From contig OY720346.1 in assembly GCA_963082975.1 (NCBI GenBank), forward strand, positions 40,885,787-40,949,786: a DNA stretch of 64,000 bases, in the 5' to 3' direction. Each line of letters begins with the position of its first letter. Within the stretch, counting starts at the first letter, position 1. The notes below the pieces were generated by a model. That model saw only the letters and a list, made by a program, of their open reading frames with translations. It was not told where the DNA came from and did no database searches. The DNA comes from Labia minor (taxonomy: Eukaryota > Arthropoda > Insecta > Dermaptera > Spongiphoridae). Positions 10,976 through 21,714 of this stretch are shown piece by piece. The position numbers and the translations under genes are program-made.

Positions 10976-12321
10976 AATAAGTTGACCTGTGGCCAGGTCC
11001 GAACCGACCGAAGGTTTGAAGTAAATTAATTTTCAGCTACAGAAACAATTTCAAATAATTTTAATATATCTATTAATGTAATAAAAAACAGATATGGATA
11101 GAACATAAATATTTTTAATTTTATTTTATTTATAATATATAGCTGAAATAGCCGGCGTTACCCGAGGCTGTGACGTCATGAAGGGCTGGGTGACGTCATA
11201 TAATTTTAAATTAAGAAAAACATAATGAAGATGATTTTTCCCGAGGATAAAACCAATACATTCGTGGTGATATGTAAAAAAATCTCCTTATGTGAAATTT
11301 GGTGCGAAAATAACCCTTCCCTTCTTATCGTCGATCGCTAATACTACCACTTCCGGTTTCCGGATTTGTACCAAAAGTTGATCAATTCATCCCACTGATG
11401 CATTAAGTAAAGATACCAAATTTCATCAAAATCGGTTGAGCCGTTCAGGCTGTACACATTTATACGGACAGACGGAAGGACGGACGGACGCACGGACAGA
11501 CATCATGCTAAAAATACTTTTTTCTGTTAAGAAAATGCATGATTCGTGGTGATATATAAAAAAATCTCCTCATGTGAAATTTGGTGTGAAAATAACCCTT
11601 CCCTTCCTATCGTCGATCGCTAATACTACCACTTCCGGTTTCCGGATTTGCACCAAAAGTTGATCAATTCATCCCACTGATGCAGTAAGTAAATATACCA
11701 AATTTCATCAAAATCGGTTGAGCCGTTCAGGCTGTACACATCTATACGGACGGACGGACGGACGGACCACTTCCGGTTTCCGGATTTGCACCAAAAGTTG
11801 ATCAATTCATCCCACTGATGCATTAAGTAAATATACCAAATTTCATCAAAATCGGTTGAGCCGTTTAGGCTGTACACATCTATACGGACGGACGGACGGA
11901 CGGACGGACGGACCACTTCCTGTTTCCGGATTTGCACCAAAAGTTGATCAATTCATCCCACTGATGCATTAAGTAAATATACCAAATTTCATCAAAATCG
12001 GTTGAGCCGTTCAGGCTGTACACATCTATACGGACGGACGGACGGACGGACCACTTCCGGTTTCCGGATTTGCACCAAAAGTTGATCAATTCATCCCACT
12101 GATGCATTAAGTAAATATACCAAATTTCATCAAAATCGGTTGAGCCGTTCAGGCTGTACACATCTATACGGACGGACGGACGGACGGACGGACGGACAGA
12201 CATCATGCTAAAAATACTTTTTTCTGATAAGAAAATGCATGATTCGTGGAGATATGTAAAAATCTCCACATGTGAAATTTGGTGTGAAAACAATACCTCC
12301 CTTACTATCGTCGGTCGGTAA
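10976..12321 (-). repeat. repeat family A, internally expanded copy
   Basis: Runs from TTGACCTGTGGCCAGGTCCG (right end, inverted) to GTCGGTCGGTAAAAAA (left end, inverted), so both ends are present. The ends carry the complementary CGACCGACGATAG / CCGACCGA sequences. Two TGACGTCA palindromes lie at 11171 and 11191, exactly 20 bases apart. The interior is expanded: the CCACTTCC...GTACACATC segment recurs from 11629, 11767, 11913 and 12051, after a larger duplicated unit of about 282 bases beginning near 11347. Each unit ends in a (CGGA)n run of different length. Open frames of 104 and 137 codons across these units are by-products of the repeat and not genes. Confidence 0.85.
11629..12200. repeat. 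minisatellite inside family A copy (138-146 bp units)
   Basis: Four consecutive units start with CCACTTCC at 11629, 11767, 11913 and 12051, giving periods of 138, 146 and 138 bases. The length difference is a multiple of four and comes from the number of CGGA tetranucleotides at the end of each unit. The units are nearly identical, so the expansion is more recent than the insertion of the element. Confidence 0.9.
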
Positions 12322-12861
12322 AAAAGAAAGTGATATTTTTTAGAAGAGAAGGCTCATATTTAAAAATTAAATCAAAATTTTAATTCATCTAAAATCAAAT
12401 CTAAGAAGAGTGATCTCCCAAGAGAGAAAGAAAATGTATTATATATACAGGGCTATGGGATAATAATTCTTATAAGTTTTTTCTACTTCTCGAAATGAGT
12501 TTGTGCTCGCCTCCTTGAATACCTATAAAATATAGTCAACATACAAGAAAATAAATAGGAATGACCCTTGTCAAATGTTGATAAAAAAATAATTCGATTC
12601 ATTTTAAAATAAATTCTCTCAATTATATAGAAATAATTCAATCATTAGAAGAGGAAAATGTATTATTCTTGGAAAATAAAGATTATTATTATTATTAATT
12701 AAATTTTGAATACTCAAGAACTACTTGAGTATTTGCTTAAAATTTTAAAATTTAAATCTAACTGAAAATATTTTTGTTTCCAAATTATTTGCCTATCCTT
12801 GCATGCCTAATCACTAAAGAAACTGATACGAATGGTCTGTGCATTTCATGAAATGGGATGA

Positions 12862-12960
12862 ACCAACCCCAAAGGTACAGGAGGGGGCGTGGCTTAAAAA
12901 AAGGTAGATGTAGGTTTCCCTCCTCTTTGGGAAAATCTGGTATGGATTTAAGATAGCAAT
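12862..12960 (+). promoter_or_regulatory. conserved promoter-like core, copy 1
   Basis: Contains GGGGGCGTGGCTTAAAAAAA, then TTCCCTCCTCTTTGG and AAAATCTG followed by GTATGGATTTAAGATAGCA. The CTG/GTATGG junction resembles an exon end with a splice donor, so the block could be a GC-box promoter with a non-coding first exon. It is kept far better between the two duplicated segments than the sequence around it. The direction is inferred from the donor-like site. Confidence 0.3.
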
Positions 12961-14816
12961 TAGAAATGGATTAAAAATTAAAAAAAAATTCTTTTAAAAA
13001 AATAATTTTCAATCTTTTGACTTTTCAATATGATTATTATTATTAGTAAGAACAAAAATAGAGAGAGAAAAAGAAAAATATTCATCATGGATTTTATTTA
13101 TATCTAATAAAATAAAGAAATCAATATCCTTCAAATAATTATTAAAATGAACTACATTTTCTATTAATTTGTTTGTTCTCTATTCCAATTATAAACTTAT
13201 ATTTATTTCAAATTTTTTTTTGTTACCTATTAAAAATAAAAATGCCACATATTTTTTTATTTTATACTCATATATAAATAAAGATGCTAGTCATAATATT
13301 ATTATAAATTCTATTTTTATTGCATGAAAAATGAATTATTACTTTATAGCAATAAATAAAGAAACATCAACAAGCCTCAAAGAAAAATTCAAGCTAAGAA
13401 ATTTTAAAGAAAATTATGATTTAAATTTCTGGCCAAGTAAACTTACAATTAAACTAAAACTGGAACTAAATACCTAGAATTTCACAATGTTTTCAGATGT
13501 AAAATATATATTAAAAAATAAAAACACTGTCAAACCCTTGTGCAATGTGAAAATCAAATACTAAACAATAAAAAGGAATACACTAACAAAATATTAGTAA
13601 TGGGTAATTATATAGAAAAGGTATTGTATTCACAAACATGATGTAAGCTATACTGATTAATTAATGAAATAAAATTAAAGCAATTAACTGTAGAAAAAGT
13701 AATGATTCAAACAACCTGTAGGAATATTCGTTCTAGAAAACAAATATTGGATAGGTAAATCATTAGAAATTATATTATTATTATTAATATTTTGATTTAT
13801 TTTTAATTCGTTTCATTTTCCACATGAATAATTTTCTGATATTTTATTGAAAAAAAATATATTAATTTTATAAATGGTAATTTTTGTTGTTGTTTATTAT
13901 CAATGCAACGCCTTTTAAAGTGTCTGTAAAATATTAAAAATATTTTTAATAAGAAACCATCTTATAATTTTGGAAATTATCTCTAAAAACCCTTCATTAT
14001 TGTTTTAAAATTATTTTATCACAATTTCATAATTAAATAGATCATGTATTAAATTACGTCCTCTATAATTTGACAGAATTATCCTTCTTGATTTATCCTT
14101 GTGTAAAGAAGAGAATTGGCTGTTGGATGCATTGGTTTTTCGAATACATACTTGCTTTCAAATTCATTGTCTAGAAATAAATAGAAATAAGCTTAGATAT
14201 GTATAATAACAAATGTAAAATAAAACTTTCTGTTTGATATTTAATTTAATATTTTTAATGAAAAAATTATATATTGGTTTTTGCAAAATTATCATTAATT
14301 ATATTTAAATTAAATATTATTTAAATCAATATTCTTTTAAAATTAATAAATATATCTACTATTTGTACAGAAAATAAATCATTTTTTTTTCATTCCCACC
14401 ATTCCATTAACTGTCAGCTTTAAAAGAAAATATAAATAATTAAAGCAGTGATAGTACTTACAATTCAATTTTGTTTCGTGTTTAAAACCAATTTATTATT
14501 ATTAATTTTTATTTTAAGATGGCCAACTGTGCTTGGGATGATTTCTGCTATATTTTTAATGAATTCCAAGCTATTAAAATAAAAAGATAGATTTTTAATA
14601 AATATAACTTTATAATTCATTAATATAAAAAGTGAATATTTAGTTTAAAGTGATTATATTGTTAATTAATTAATTAAATCTTGTATACTTAAAGAAATAT
14701 TTAAGAGTTTTGCTTAAAATTTTAATAATTAATGCTAACTGAAAATATTTTTTTTCCAAAACAAATCCAAAACATTTGTCCATCCAGAACTGGTCACTAA
14801 AAAAACGGAAAGCATT

Positions 14817-14911
14817 GAACCATCCCCAAGGCACAGAGGGGCGTGGCTTAAAAAAGGTATAAGCAGGTTCCCTCCTCTTTGGAAAAATCTGGTATGGATT
14901 TAAGATAGCAA
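14817..14911 (+). promoter_or_regulatory. conserved promoter-like core, copy 2
   Basis: Second copy of the core at 12862: GGGGCGTGGCTTAAAAAAGG, GGTTCCCTCCTCTTTGG, AAAATCTG and GTATGGATTTAAGATAGCA. It has one A fewer in the A-run and a shorter upstream part. Confidence 0.3.
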
Positions 14912-16472
14912 ATTATTAATTAAATATTCAATATATAATTTTAATGACCAGTGAATCTTGAGATATTTTAATTTTGAAAATAACCTAAATTAAAAAAAAT
15001 GAAATAGATAAAAGGCCATAGATAGAAGAAATGTGCTGATTTCATAGTTCAAGACAAAAACGTCCTGGAAGGCCGAAACCTTTGAAAATGTGAAATTGTA
15101 GTGGTTATTGGATGATATACTAATAGTAATTATGTTGTTGTTTATCAAAGCAAAGTCTTTTGAAGTATTTTTGAAAAAAATTTAAAATATTTTCAATAAG
15201 ATACCTCCTTACAATTTTTGAAATTATTTCTGGAAACCCTTTATTATTGTTTTTAAATTATCTTATCACAATTTCATTATTAATTGGACCATTCATTAAA
15301 TTTCATACTTAGCCTATTATTTGTCAGAATTCTTGATTTATGCTGTAAAGAAGAGAATGAAAAATTGAAGAATTGGCTGTTGGATTCATTTGTTTTTCAT
15401 ATATAAAGTTTTCATTGTCTAGAAATGAATAGAAATAATTTAAGATATGAATAATAATAAATGTAAAATAACTTTCTATTAGATATTTAATTTATTAATA
15501 TTTTAATTTGTAATTTAATTTAAGATTAAAACATATTTGTTTACTTTTTAGTAAATATCTAACAATTTAACTATTATAATATTACGATTTCAATCAAAAC
15601 CATTCCATGATAAAAACTAGGGGTTGTTCAGGTTTAACATTTCAAAACAGAAAATGCAACTGAATGCAAGGTTTTAAAGAAAATATAAATAATTCAAGCA
15701 GTTGTAGTACTTACAACTTAATTTTGTTTCGTTTTAATAACCATTTAATAATTATTAAATTTTAATCTAAGATGGTCAACTGTTATTGGACATGATGTGA
15801 ATGGGCATGATTTCAACTATATTTTTTGTCAATTCCATGCTATTAAAATAAACAAATAATATGTTTTTAATAATTATACCTTAATAATTCATTAATAATG
15901 TGAATATTTAGTTTGAAGAGATTATATGTTATGTTATAGACAAATAAAATGTTATAATGTCATAATGGGAAAACCTATATATTGTGTTTTGCAAAACTTT
16001 CATAAATTATATTTAAATAAAATTTATTTGAAATCAGTATACATCTAAAATTTAAACTAGTTTTATTTGAAAAGACAATTCCCAATATCATTGTTATTTG
16101 TATAGAAAATAAATCCTTTTTACAACGTGTGATAATGATAACAAATGAATTCATTCCATCTAAACTTATAGAAACTATTCCGATGAATTATTACATTTAT
16201 TATTAGTATTATATGTGACAACATATATTTGTTAAACACTGCATTTTTAATTTAATAAAATAAATTTTAAAGAATAAATTGATTGTTTAGAATTAAAAGG
16301 TAATTTTTTATAAAACGGGAAGTTTCAGGGATTTGGATGAAACTTTGCCAGTGGATTCCAATTTTTAATTGCAAAGAATCTTTTCTTATACAATATTTCT
16401 CGGACTCTACTAGTTTACGAAATAAAAATTATTAAAGTTTGACAGATAAACTAGTTATGAATGAGCTTATTC

Positions 16473-16583
16473 ACTAATTTTTGTTTTTTTCAGTTCGGTT
16501 TGGATTTAGAAAAATTATTTAATTAATTATTTTTTTAATTTTCATATATCCAAACCGAACTGAAAACAAAACAGAAAATTAGT
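16473..16583. repeat. inverted repeat beside hAT relic
   Basis: Arms at 16473-16505 and 16548-16583 pair over about 33 bases. The perfect core is CAGTTCGGTTTGGAT against ATCCAAACCGAACTG, extended by T-rich/A-rich sequence and ACTAATTTT / AAAATTAGT. The right arm lies just beyond the 3' end of the hAT transposase relic, so the left arm may be the end of a second, inverted fragment of that element. Confidence 0.7.
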
Positions 16584-16669
16584 AGAGCCCTCTGCTGACC
16601 AAATGAATAAAACATGGTATTTTTCGTAGAAATTTGTAAAAGCATACTGCAAATTATTGAAAGACAATA

Positions 16670-17450
16670 AAAATACGATGAATGTGCTATTGGCGCAAAG
16701 TTTATTAAATCTCGGCGTCATTGAAGAGACAGCTACACGAAGCTCCTTTTCTACAACTAAACGAGCATGATATTTGGATTTCATTGCAGCTAAAGCGGAA
16801 AATTCCGTTTGCGAACGGCAGCAATACTTTTAATACTTTTTGATAAAATATTATATTCTCCTTTAATATCTAGCCAAAATCTAATTAAAGATACATCCTG
16901 GAATTTTTGTTTCAATGAAGAATCACAAGATAGTTCAATCAAATTTTCTTTTTCAATACTTGATAAACCAAACTCATCTTCTTCGTCGATAAATGGATTC
17001 TGTATCTACCCAAATTTTGTGAAATCTAAATCATTAAAATAATTGGGAAAATGAACTATCAAACTATCCAAGAGTTCAACAAACAGATTTTTGTTTGATT
17101 CTATAATAACTTGGACGGATAAATTTAAAAATGGAAATACATCAAATTTATTTTTTTTTTCAAAATTAAATTTCATAGCTCCAATTTTTTTTTATAAACG
17201 CTTTCACTTTCTCTTTTTGAATCAGTAAGTGCATTGGCCCTTGCATTGATTTATTTAAAACACTCAATTTTACAAAAATTTCTATCAAATTTAGGTAAGT
17301 TTAGGTAAGTTTAAATAAAATTATCATCTCTAAACATATTTGCATCCTCATTATGATTTTCTTGAAGAAAAATTGTAATTTCTTCTTTAAGTTCAAGTAC
17401 CCTCTGAATAACTTTTGCCTGAAATAGCCAGCGTTCTTCACAATAATACA
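16670..17450 (-). mobile_element. hAT transposase C-terminal relic (ZBED5-like type)
   Basis: Minus-strand translation over shifting frames gives, from 17450 downward: CEERWLFQAKVIQRVLELKE, EEITIFLQENH, LNKSMQGPMHLLIQKEKVKA, NLFVELLDSLIVHFPNYF, NPFIDEEDEFGLSSIEKENL, SLKQKFQDVSLIRFWLDIKG, EYNILSKS and finally TEFSALAAMKSKYHARLVVE, ELRVAVSSMTPRF. This is the C-terminal half of hAT transposases of the ZBED5/SCAND3 kind, ending in the hAT dimerisation region. A TAG stop sits in front of the QNPF segment and the frame breaks more than once, so the copy is dead. The open frame at 16809-17042 on the plus strand is its antisense shadow. Confidence 0.8.
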
Positions 17451-18119
17451 AAAGACAGGTGTAATTATTTATTATTCAATGAATAATAGTTTTTTTTATG
17501 ATAAATCAATCAATAGCTATATCCATAACAACAATTAACAAACTAGATGTATTCATTAAAATTATCTCACTACAAGTACTCAATAAACATATTTATTAAT
17601 TTTATAAAAATGATTTAGAAAATTACTTACTATGGCAAATATTCAGGGCCTTCCAGTTTGGAAACCACCGTATTAAATAAACTGAAACTTCCTTCCAAAA
17701 TAACTAAAAATTAAAAGTATAATGCAAGAATATTTGCTAAAAATAACTTTTCAATACCTTTAAAATAATGTGAATCTCATATATTTATTTTAAATAAAAG
17801 TTTCAATACAAAATGCATTAAAAATATTATTATATTGTATTCTATTTATTATATATTTACATTTAAATAAATATATTAAATATAAAAGTATTTATTATTG
17901 AATGAATTGTAAAATTCATTCTGATCTTATTAAATAAAGTAAGCTTATATATTTCAGTTTATTTATATAATAGGTAAATAAAATACGCTAATAAAATGAC
18001 AAATAACATGTTTTTTTTTATTTGTTTTAATGATAATTAGTAATATGATAAATAATCTAAAGCCAGGTGAAATCATCTATTCAGAAAACAGATGAATTTT
18101 AATAATTTAGATGTGTATA

Positions 18120-18243
18120 TTCACCTGTTTTAATAGAAGAGGAGAAGTGGAAGGGAGCTTTATAGGAACGTAGAGATCATTAGAGGATGCGGTCAGTTGG
18201 GCTTCAGTTGCCAGTAGAACAAGTGTGCTTGTTGCTTAATACC
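18120..18243 (+). promoter_or_regulatory. probable promoter and 5' UTR of first phosphatase gene
   Basis: A GC-richer stretch directly upstream of the ATG at 18244. It contains GGAGAAGTGGAAGGGAGC and GGATGCGGTCAGTTGGGCTT; the TCAGTT/GCTT pattern recurs upstream of the paralogue's first exon (26105-26125). No certain TATA box is seen. Confidence 0.3.
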
Positions 18244-18878
18244 ATGGGAAAGGACCAGTTACCGGAGAGCGTTATCCAATCTGAAATACCATCCTATTCA
18301 ATATGTAATAAGGTATATCTATATATTGTATCGATATCCCCCGCTACTAAAAATCTTTAAAGTTTGAAATTCTAAAATTCATAAATATAATATTTTATTT
18401 GTAAATTCTTATCTTTAAAGGAAAAAACGGTTATTTTCTTTATTTTCTTTAGACCTATAATAATATAATATATATAATAGTCGAATTTGTCGATAGCATC
18501 TATTGATAAGCTATTTATTTACATTTTTTAATATTCGAATTAAAAAAAAATAATTATTATTATACTTAAAATATCTTAAAAAATAAAATATATTTCAATT
18601 TTTAATATTAAATTCATAATAATATTAAAAAATTACCCAAGTCAAAATAAAAAATAAATTAGGAATAAAAATAATATTAGAATTTGAGAAAATAGTAATT
18701 TATTCAATATAATATATACAATAAATTATTATTAAATTGAAACTTTTTATTTAGTTTACTAAATTATATAAATATGTTATTATTTTAGTTGAATTAATTT
18801 AAATAATGAATTCAATTCATTCAAAAATTTTAAAAATAAATAAAAACTTATACAGGACCACATCAAATAAAAAAAGTA

Positions 18879-18909
<31 letters not shown>

Positions 18910-20972
18910 ACTTTAATTGATCTTATCTTTTAGGTTCAAATTTCTTTTAGATATTATCATTTATCAAATTAAAAATATGAAATATTCGATTTTTTAAATA
19001 AGTCGCTTATAGAAATTTTATATTTAAAATAAATATTTCTTTAATAATTAATTAAATTAAATTAAATTTAAAATATATCAAATTTTCTATGTGGTGTGAT
19101 GGTTCTGGTTAAAAATAATAATTTTATTATAAAAATTATTATAGAGTGTTTTTCTCATTTTAACTTTACCAAACCCAATGAGTTGAAAAATAGAAGGCAA
19201 AGTGTTTTCTCCTTATAAATAAATCTTAACAAATATTTGTCTGTAAGGGTTGGAGTCAAAAGGATAATATTACGAAATCCGGTGTAATCAAAAGGAAAAA
19301 AAGAAAGAAAAAACCGAGAGAACTTTCATAAAGATGTTGATTTATATTCTTTAGAGAGGCAGTAGAAAAAAATCCAAATATTTAAAACAGGTTTTTAGGG
19401 GAGTTGATTAATGAATAGATCCCTCTCACTCAATTATTTGTTTTTGATTTAGGAACAAACCAACAGTCCAAATGTCCTCCAAACTTCAATACATCTCGAA
19501 ATTGAATCTGATCCAAAAATAAATGAAAATATATATAAAGGGCGAGGGTACTGGACTATTGACATAATTATTGCAATTATAAGTAAGTGTGTGTGTGGCA
19601 AATATATTAATCTTTTATTTTTACATATTATAAAGACATAAGTATATTGAAAGGATCATTTTAATACTTCACTACTTAAATATTTTGTTTTTATTATAAC
19701 AATTGTTTATAAATCTTAAGGAATTTTATTAAATTAAAATTAAATAAACTTTTTTTTATTTTGGCAGCATTCACTACATTTGGTTTGATCGAAGGAGGAA
19801 TCATACCCAGTCCAAAATCAGGATTTATTTGTGGAGATGTGAAACTCAGTCATAAATTTAAAGGTGATACCATTTCAGGAGAGCTTCTTATTACTGGTTC
19901 AATAGTATTCCCTTTTATATTGGTAAATAAATAAAAAAAATATTATTTATTCTATTATAAATCAATCATTTATAAATTATCTTTATATATTTATAATTTG
20001 CTTAATTATTTATTTTCTTATTTTCATAATTTTAGATATATATAGTTGAATTAATTGTATCTGAATGTAAAATCAAAAATGAAAATGAAGATATTTCAAA
20101 TGTATTAAAAAAATCTTGGTTAACATCTCTGAAACGGACCTTATTTTGGTATTATCACTATGTATTAGGCTTATGCATAGTTTTAGCCATCACTAGTGTG
20201 ATTAAAGTAATTATGGGAGAACCACGTCCTCATTTTTTCGATAGTTGTCGGCCAGACACGGGATTCAATTGTATTCCTGGGTATGTCATATTAATATCTT
20301 TTCTATAGTAAAATATATTTAAATAAATATTTATTTCTGTATATATTAATGAGTAAATTAGTATAAAATGGATTGCAACTTATTCGAGTATATTCTTATT
20401 AATTTTGAAATTATTATTATTATTTCTATAAAACTTTAAGTTAACTATTAATAGTTTTTATTAAGTAAATATATTATTAATTTATTTTATTTTATTTTTT
20501 CAGGACATTTATAGAAACTTATAAATGTACAAATAAAGAATGGAGTAATTGGTTTTTAAGAGATGTGTCTAAATCATTTCCTTCAGGACACACTTCAGCT
20601 TCTATTTATACATCATTGTTTATTGTGGTATTTATTTAAATATAATATATTAACTTATATTTGTTATTTTTTTTTATTCTAATGTATATTATATAATTGA
20701 TCTTGTAGGTTTTTCTTCAAAAACAACTATATATAGGTCAAAGTTGGTTACTTTTGCCTTGGCTGCAGCTTGTAAGTTGTTTGTGGGGTTTGGTTTGTTC
20801 TTTGACACGTATTACTGACCATCGTCATCACTGGTGGGATGTACTAGCTGGATTTTTCTTAGGCATTCTAGTTGCTTCTTATACGGTACATATAACATTT
20901 TTAAAAAAATTATCCACTAGAAAATGTCGAATAAAAAACACTTATTATTTAAATGACAGTACAAAATTATAA
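18244..20972 (+). CDS. phospholipid phosphatase (LPP/wunen-like), gene 1
   Basis: PAP2-superfamily membrane enzyme that removes phosphate from extracellular or lumenal lipid phosphates such as phosphatidate, lysophosphatidate and sphingosine 1-phosphate. Exons 18244-18312, 19453-19582, 19768-19922, 20036-20280, 20504-20627 and 20709-20972 join in frame to 328 residues. The three catalytic motifs are intact: KVIMGEPRP (Lys175, Arg182), PSGH (226-229, His229 acid) and TRITDHRHHWWD (Arg275, His281 nucleophile, Asp285). Hydrophobic segments before, between and after the motifs fit the usual six transmembrane helices. Drosophila wunen and lazaro are the nearest named relatives; which one is orthologous cannot be told here. 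The last exon reads straight to a stop after a short basic tail, unlike gene 2, which adds an exon. The first exon is supported by frame, GT donor and likeness to the first exon of gene 2. Confidence 0.92.
18880..18910. repeat. (TA)n microsatellite
   Basis: Run of TA dinucleotides inside intron 1 of the first phosphatase gene. Similar short TA runs occur at 24092-24118, 40678-40694 and 47250-47272. Confidence 0.85.
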
Positions 20973-21031
20973 TATTATTTATTGAATTTTATTAGAAATA
21001 CTGACTTGAAACCTAAACATACAAATTATTG

Positions 21032-21037
21032 AATAAA
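21032..21037 (+). promoter_or_regulatory. poly(A) signal of phosphatase gene 1
   Basis: AATAAA 60 bases after the stop codon of gene 1 and about 50 bases before a family A insertion. Its position fits a short 3' UTR. Confidence 0.55.
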
Positions 21038-21087
21038 CGAGAGTTGTTATTTATATTTCTGAGCTTGAAGAAGAATTTTAGACGCCA

Positions 21088-21714
21088 TTTTTACCGACCG
21101 ACGATAGTAAGGGAGGTATTGTTTTCACACCAAATTTCACATGTGGAGATTTTTACATATCTCCACGAATCATGCATTTTCTTAACAGAAAAAAGTATTT
21201 TTAGCATGATGTCTGTCCGTCCGTCCGTCCGTATAGATGTGTACAGCCTGAACGACTGAACGGATTTCGATGAAATTTGGTATATTTACTTAATGCATCA
21301 GTGGGATGAATTGATCAACTTTTGGTGCAAATCCGGAAACCGGAAGTGGTAGTATTAGCGATCGACGATAGGAAGGGAAGGGTTATTTTCACACCAAATT
21401 TAACATGAGGAGATTTTTTACATATCATCACGAATCATTCACTTTGCATTGGTTTTATACTCGAGAAAAATCATCTTTATTAGTTTTTTCTTAATTAAAA
21501 TTATATGACGTCATCCAGTCATTCATGACGTCCCAGCCTGGTCTTACATATATATTATAAATAAAATAAAATTAAAAATATTTATGTTATATCCATATCT
21601 GTTTTTTATTACATTAATAGATATATTAAAATTATTTGAAATTGTTTCTGTAGCTGGAAATTAATTTATTTCAAACCGTCGGTCGGTTCGGACCTGGCCA
21701 CAGGTCAACTTATT
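21088..21714 (+). repeat. repeat family A, near-complete copy
   Basis: Starts TTTTTACCGACCGACGATAG and ends CGTCGGTCGGTTCGGACC, CTGGCCACAGGTCAACTTATT. The inner 11 bases of both ends are exact complements (ACCGACCGACG / CGTCGGTCGGT). The body holds ATGTCTGTCCGTCCGTCCG, a CGGATTTCGATGAAATTTGG segment, CCGGAAACCGGAAGTGGTA, an internal near-copy of the first 50 bases in CACACCAAATTTAACATGAG, and one TGACGTCA palindrome with a decayed second one 20 bases on. It has no coding capacity and sits just downstream of phosphatase gene 1. Confidence 0.9.

Larger units (their letters stand above)
12690..16190. repeat. diverged segmental duplication
   Basis: Several blocks occur twice in the same orientation: 12690-12960 with 14665-14915, 13840-14200 with 15120-15460, 14240-14405 with 15965-16190, and 14410-14660 with 15665-15925. 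The second copy is shorter and the last two blocks are in swapped order, so the region was duplicated and then rearranged. Most of it is AT-rich and non-coding. The best kept part is a GC-richer core (12862-12960 and 14817-14911). No coding frame is shared by the two copies. Confidence 0.75.
9243..18243. other. gene-poor region between Mtap and the first phosphatase gene
   Basis: Nine kilobases of AT-rich DNA without a host coding gene I can support. It holds transposon ends (9834, 10652), a LINE fragment (10205), an expanded family A copy (10976), a diverged segmental duplication (12690-16190) and a hAT transposase relic (16670). The Mtap promoter should lie just above 9242 on the minus strand, but no clear core element is visible. 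Confidence 0.6.

Noticed and set aside
11629-12200. Tandem direct repeats that could suggest a CRISPR-like array
   Set aside because: The units are 138-146 bases, contiguous, without unique spacers, and belong to a eukaryotic mobile element.
11626-12293. Open frames of 104 and 137 codons on the minus strand with a repeating SVRPSVRIDVYSLNG pattern
   Set aside because: They arise from the tandem family A units and their (CGGA)n runs. The units differ by lengths not divisible by three, and other copies of the element have no such frame.
16809-17042. Open frame of 77 codons on the plus strand
   Set aside because: It is the antisense of the hAT transposase relic, whose protein is recognisable on the minus strand.
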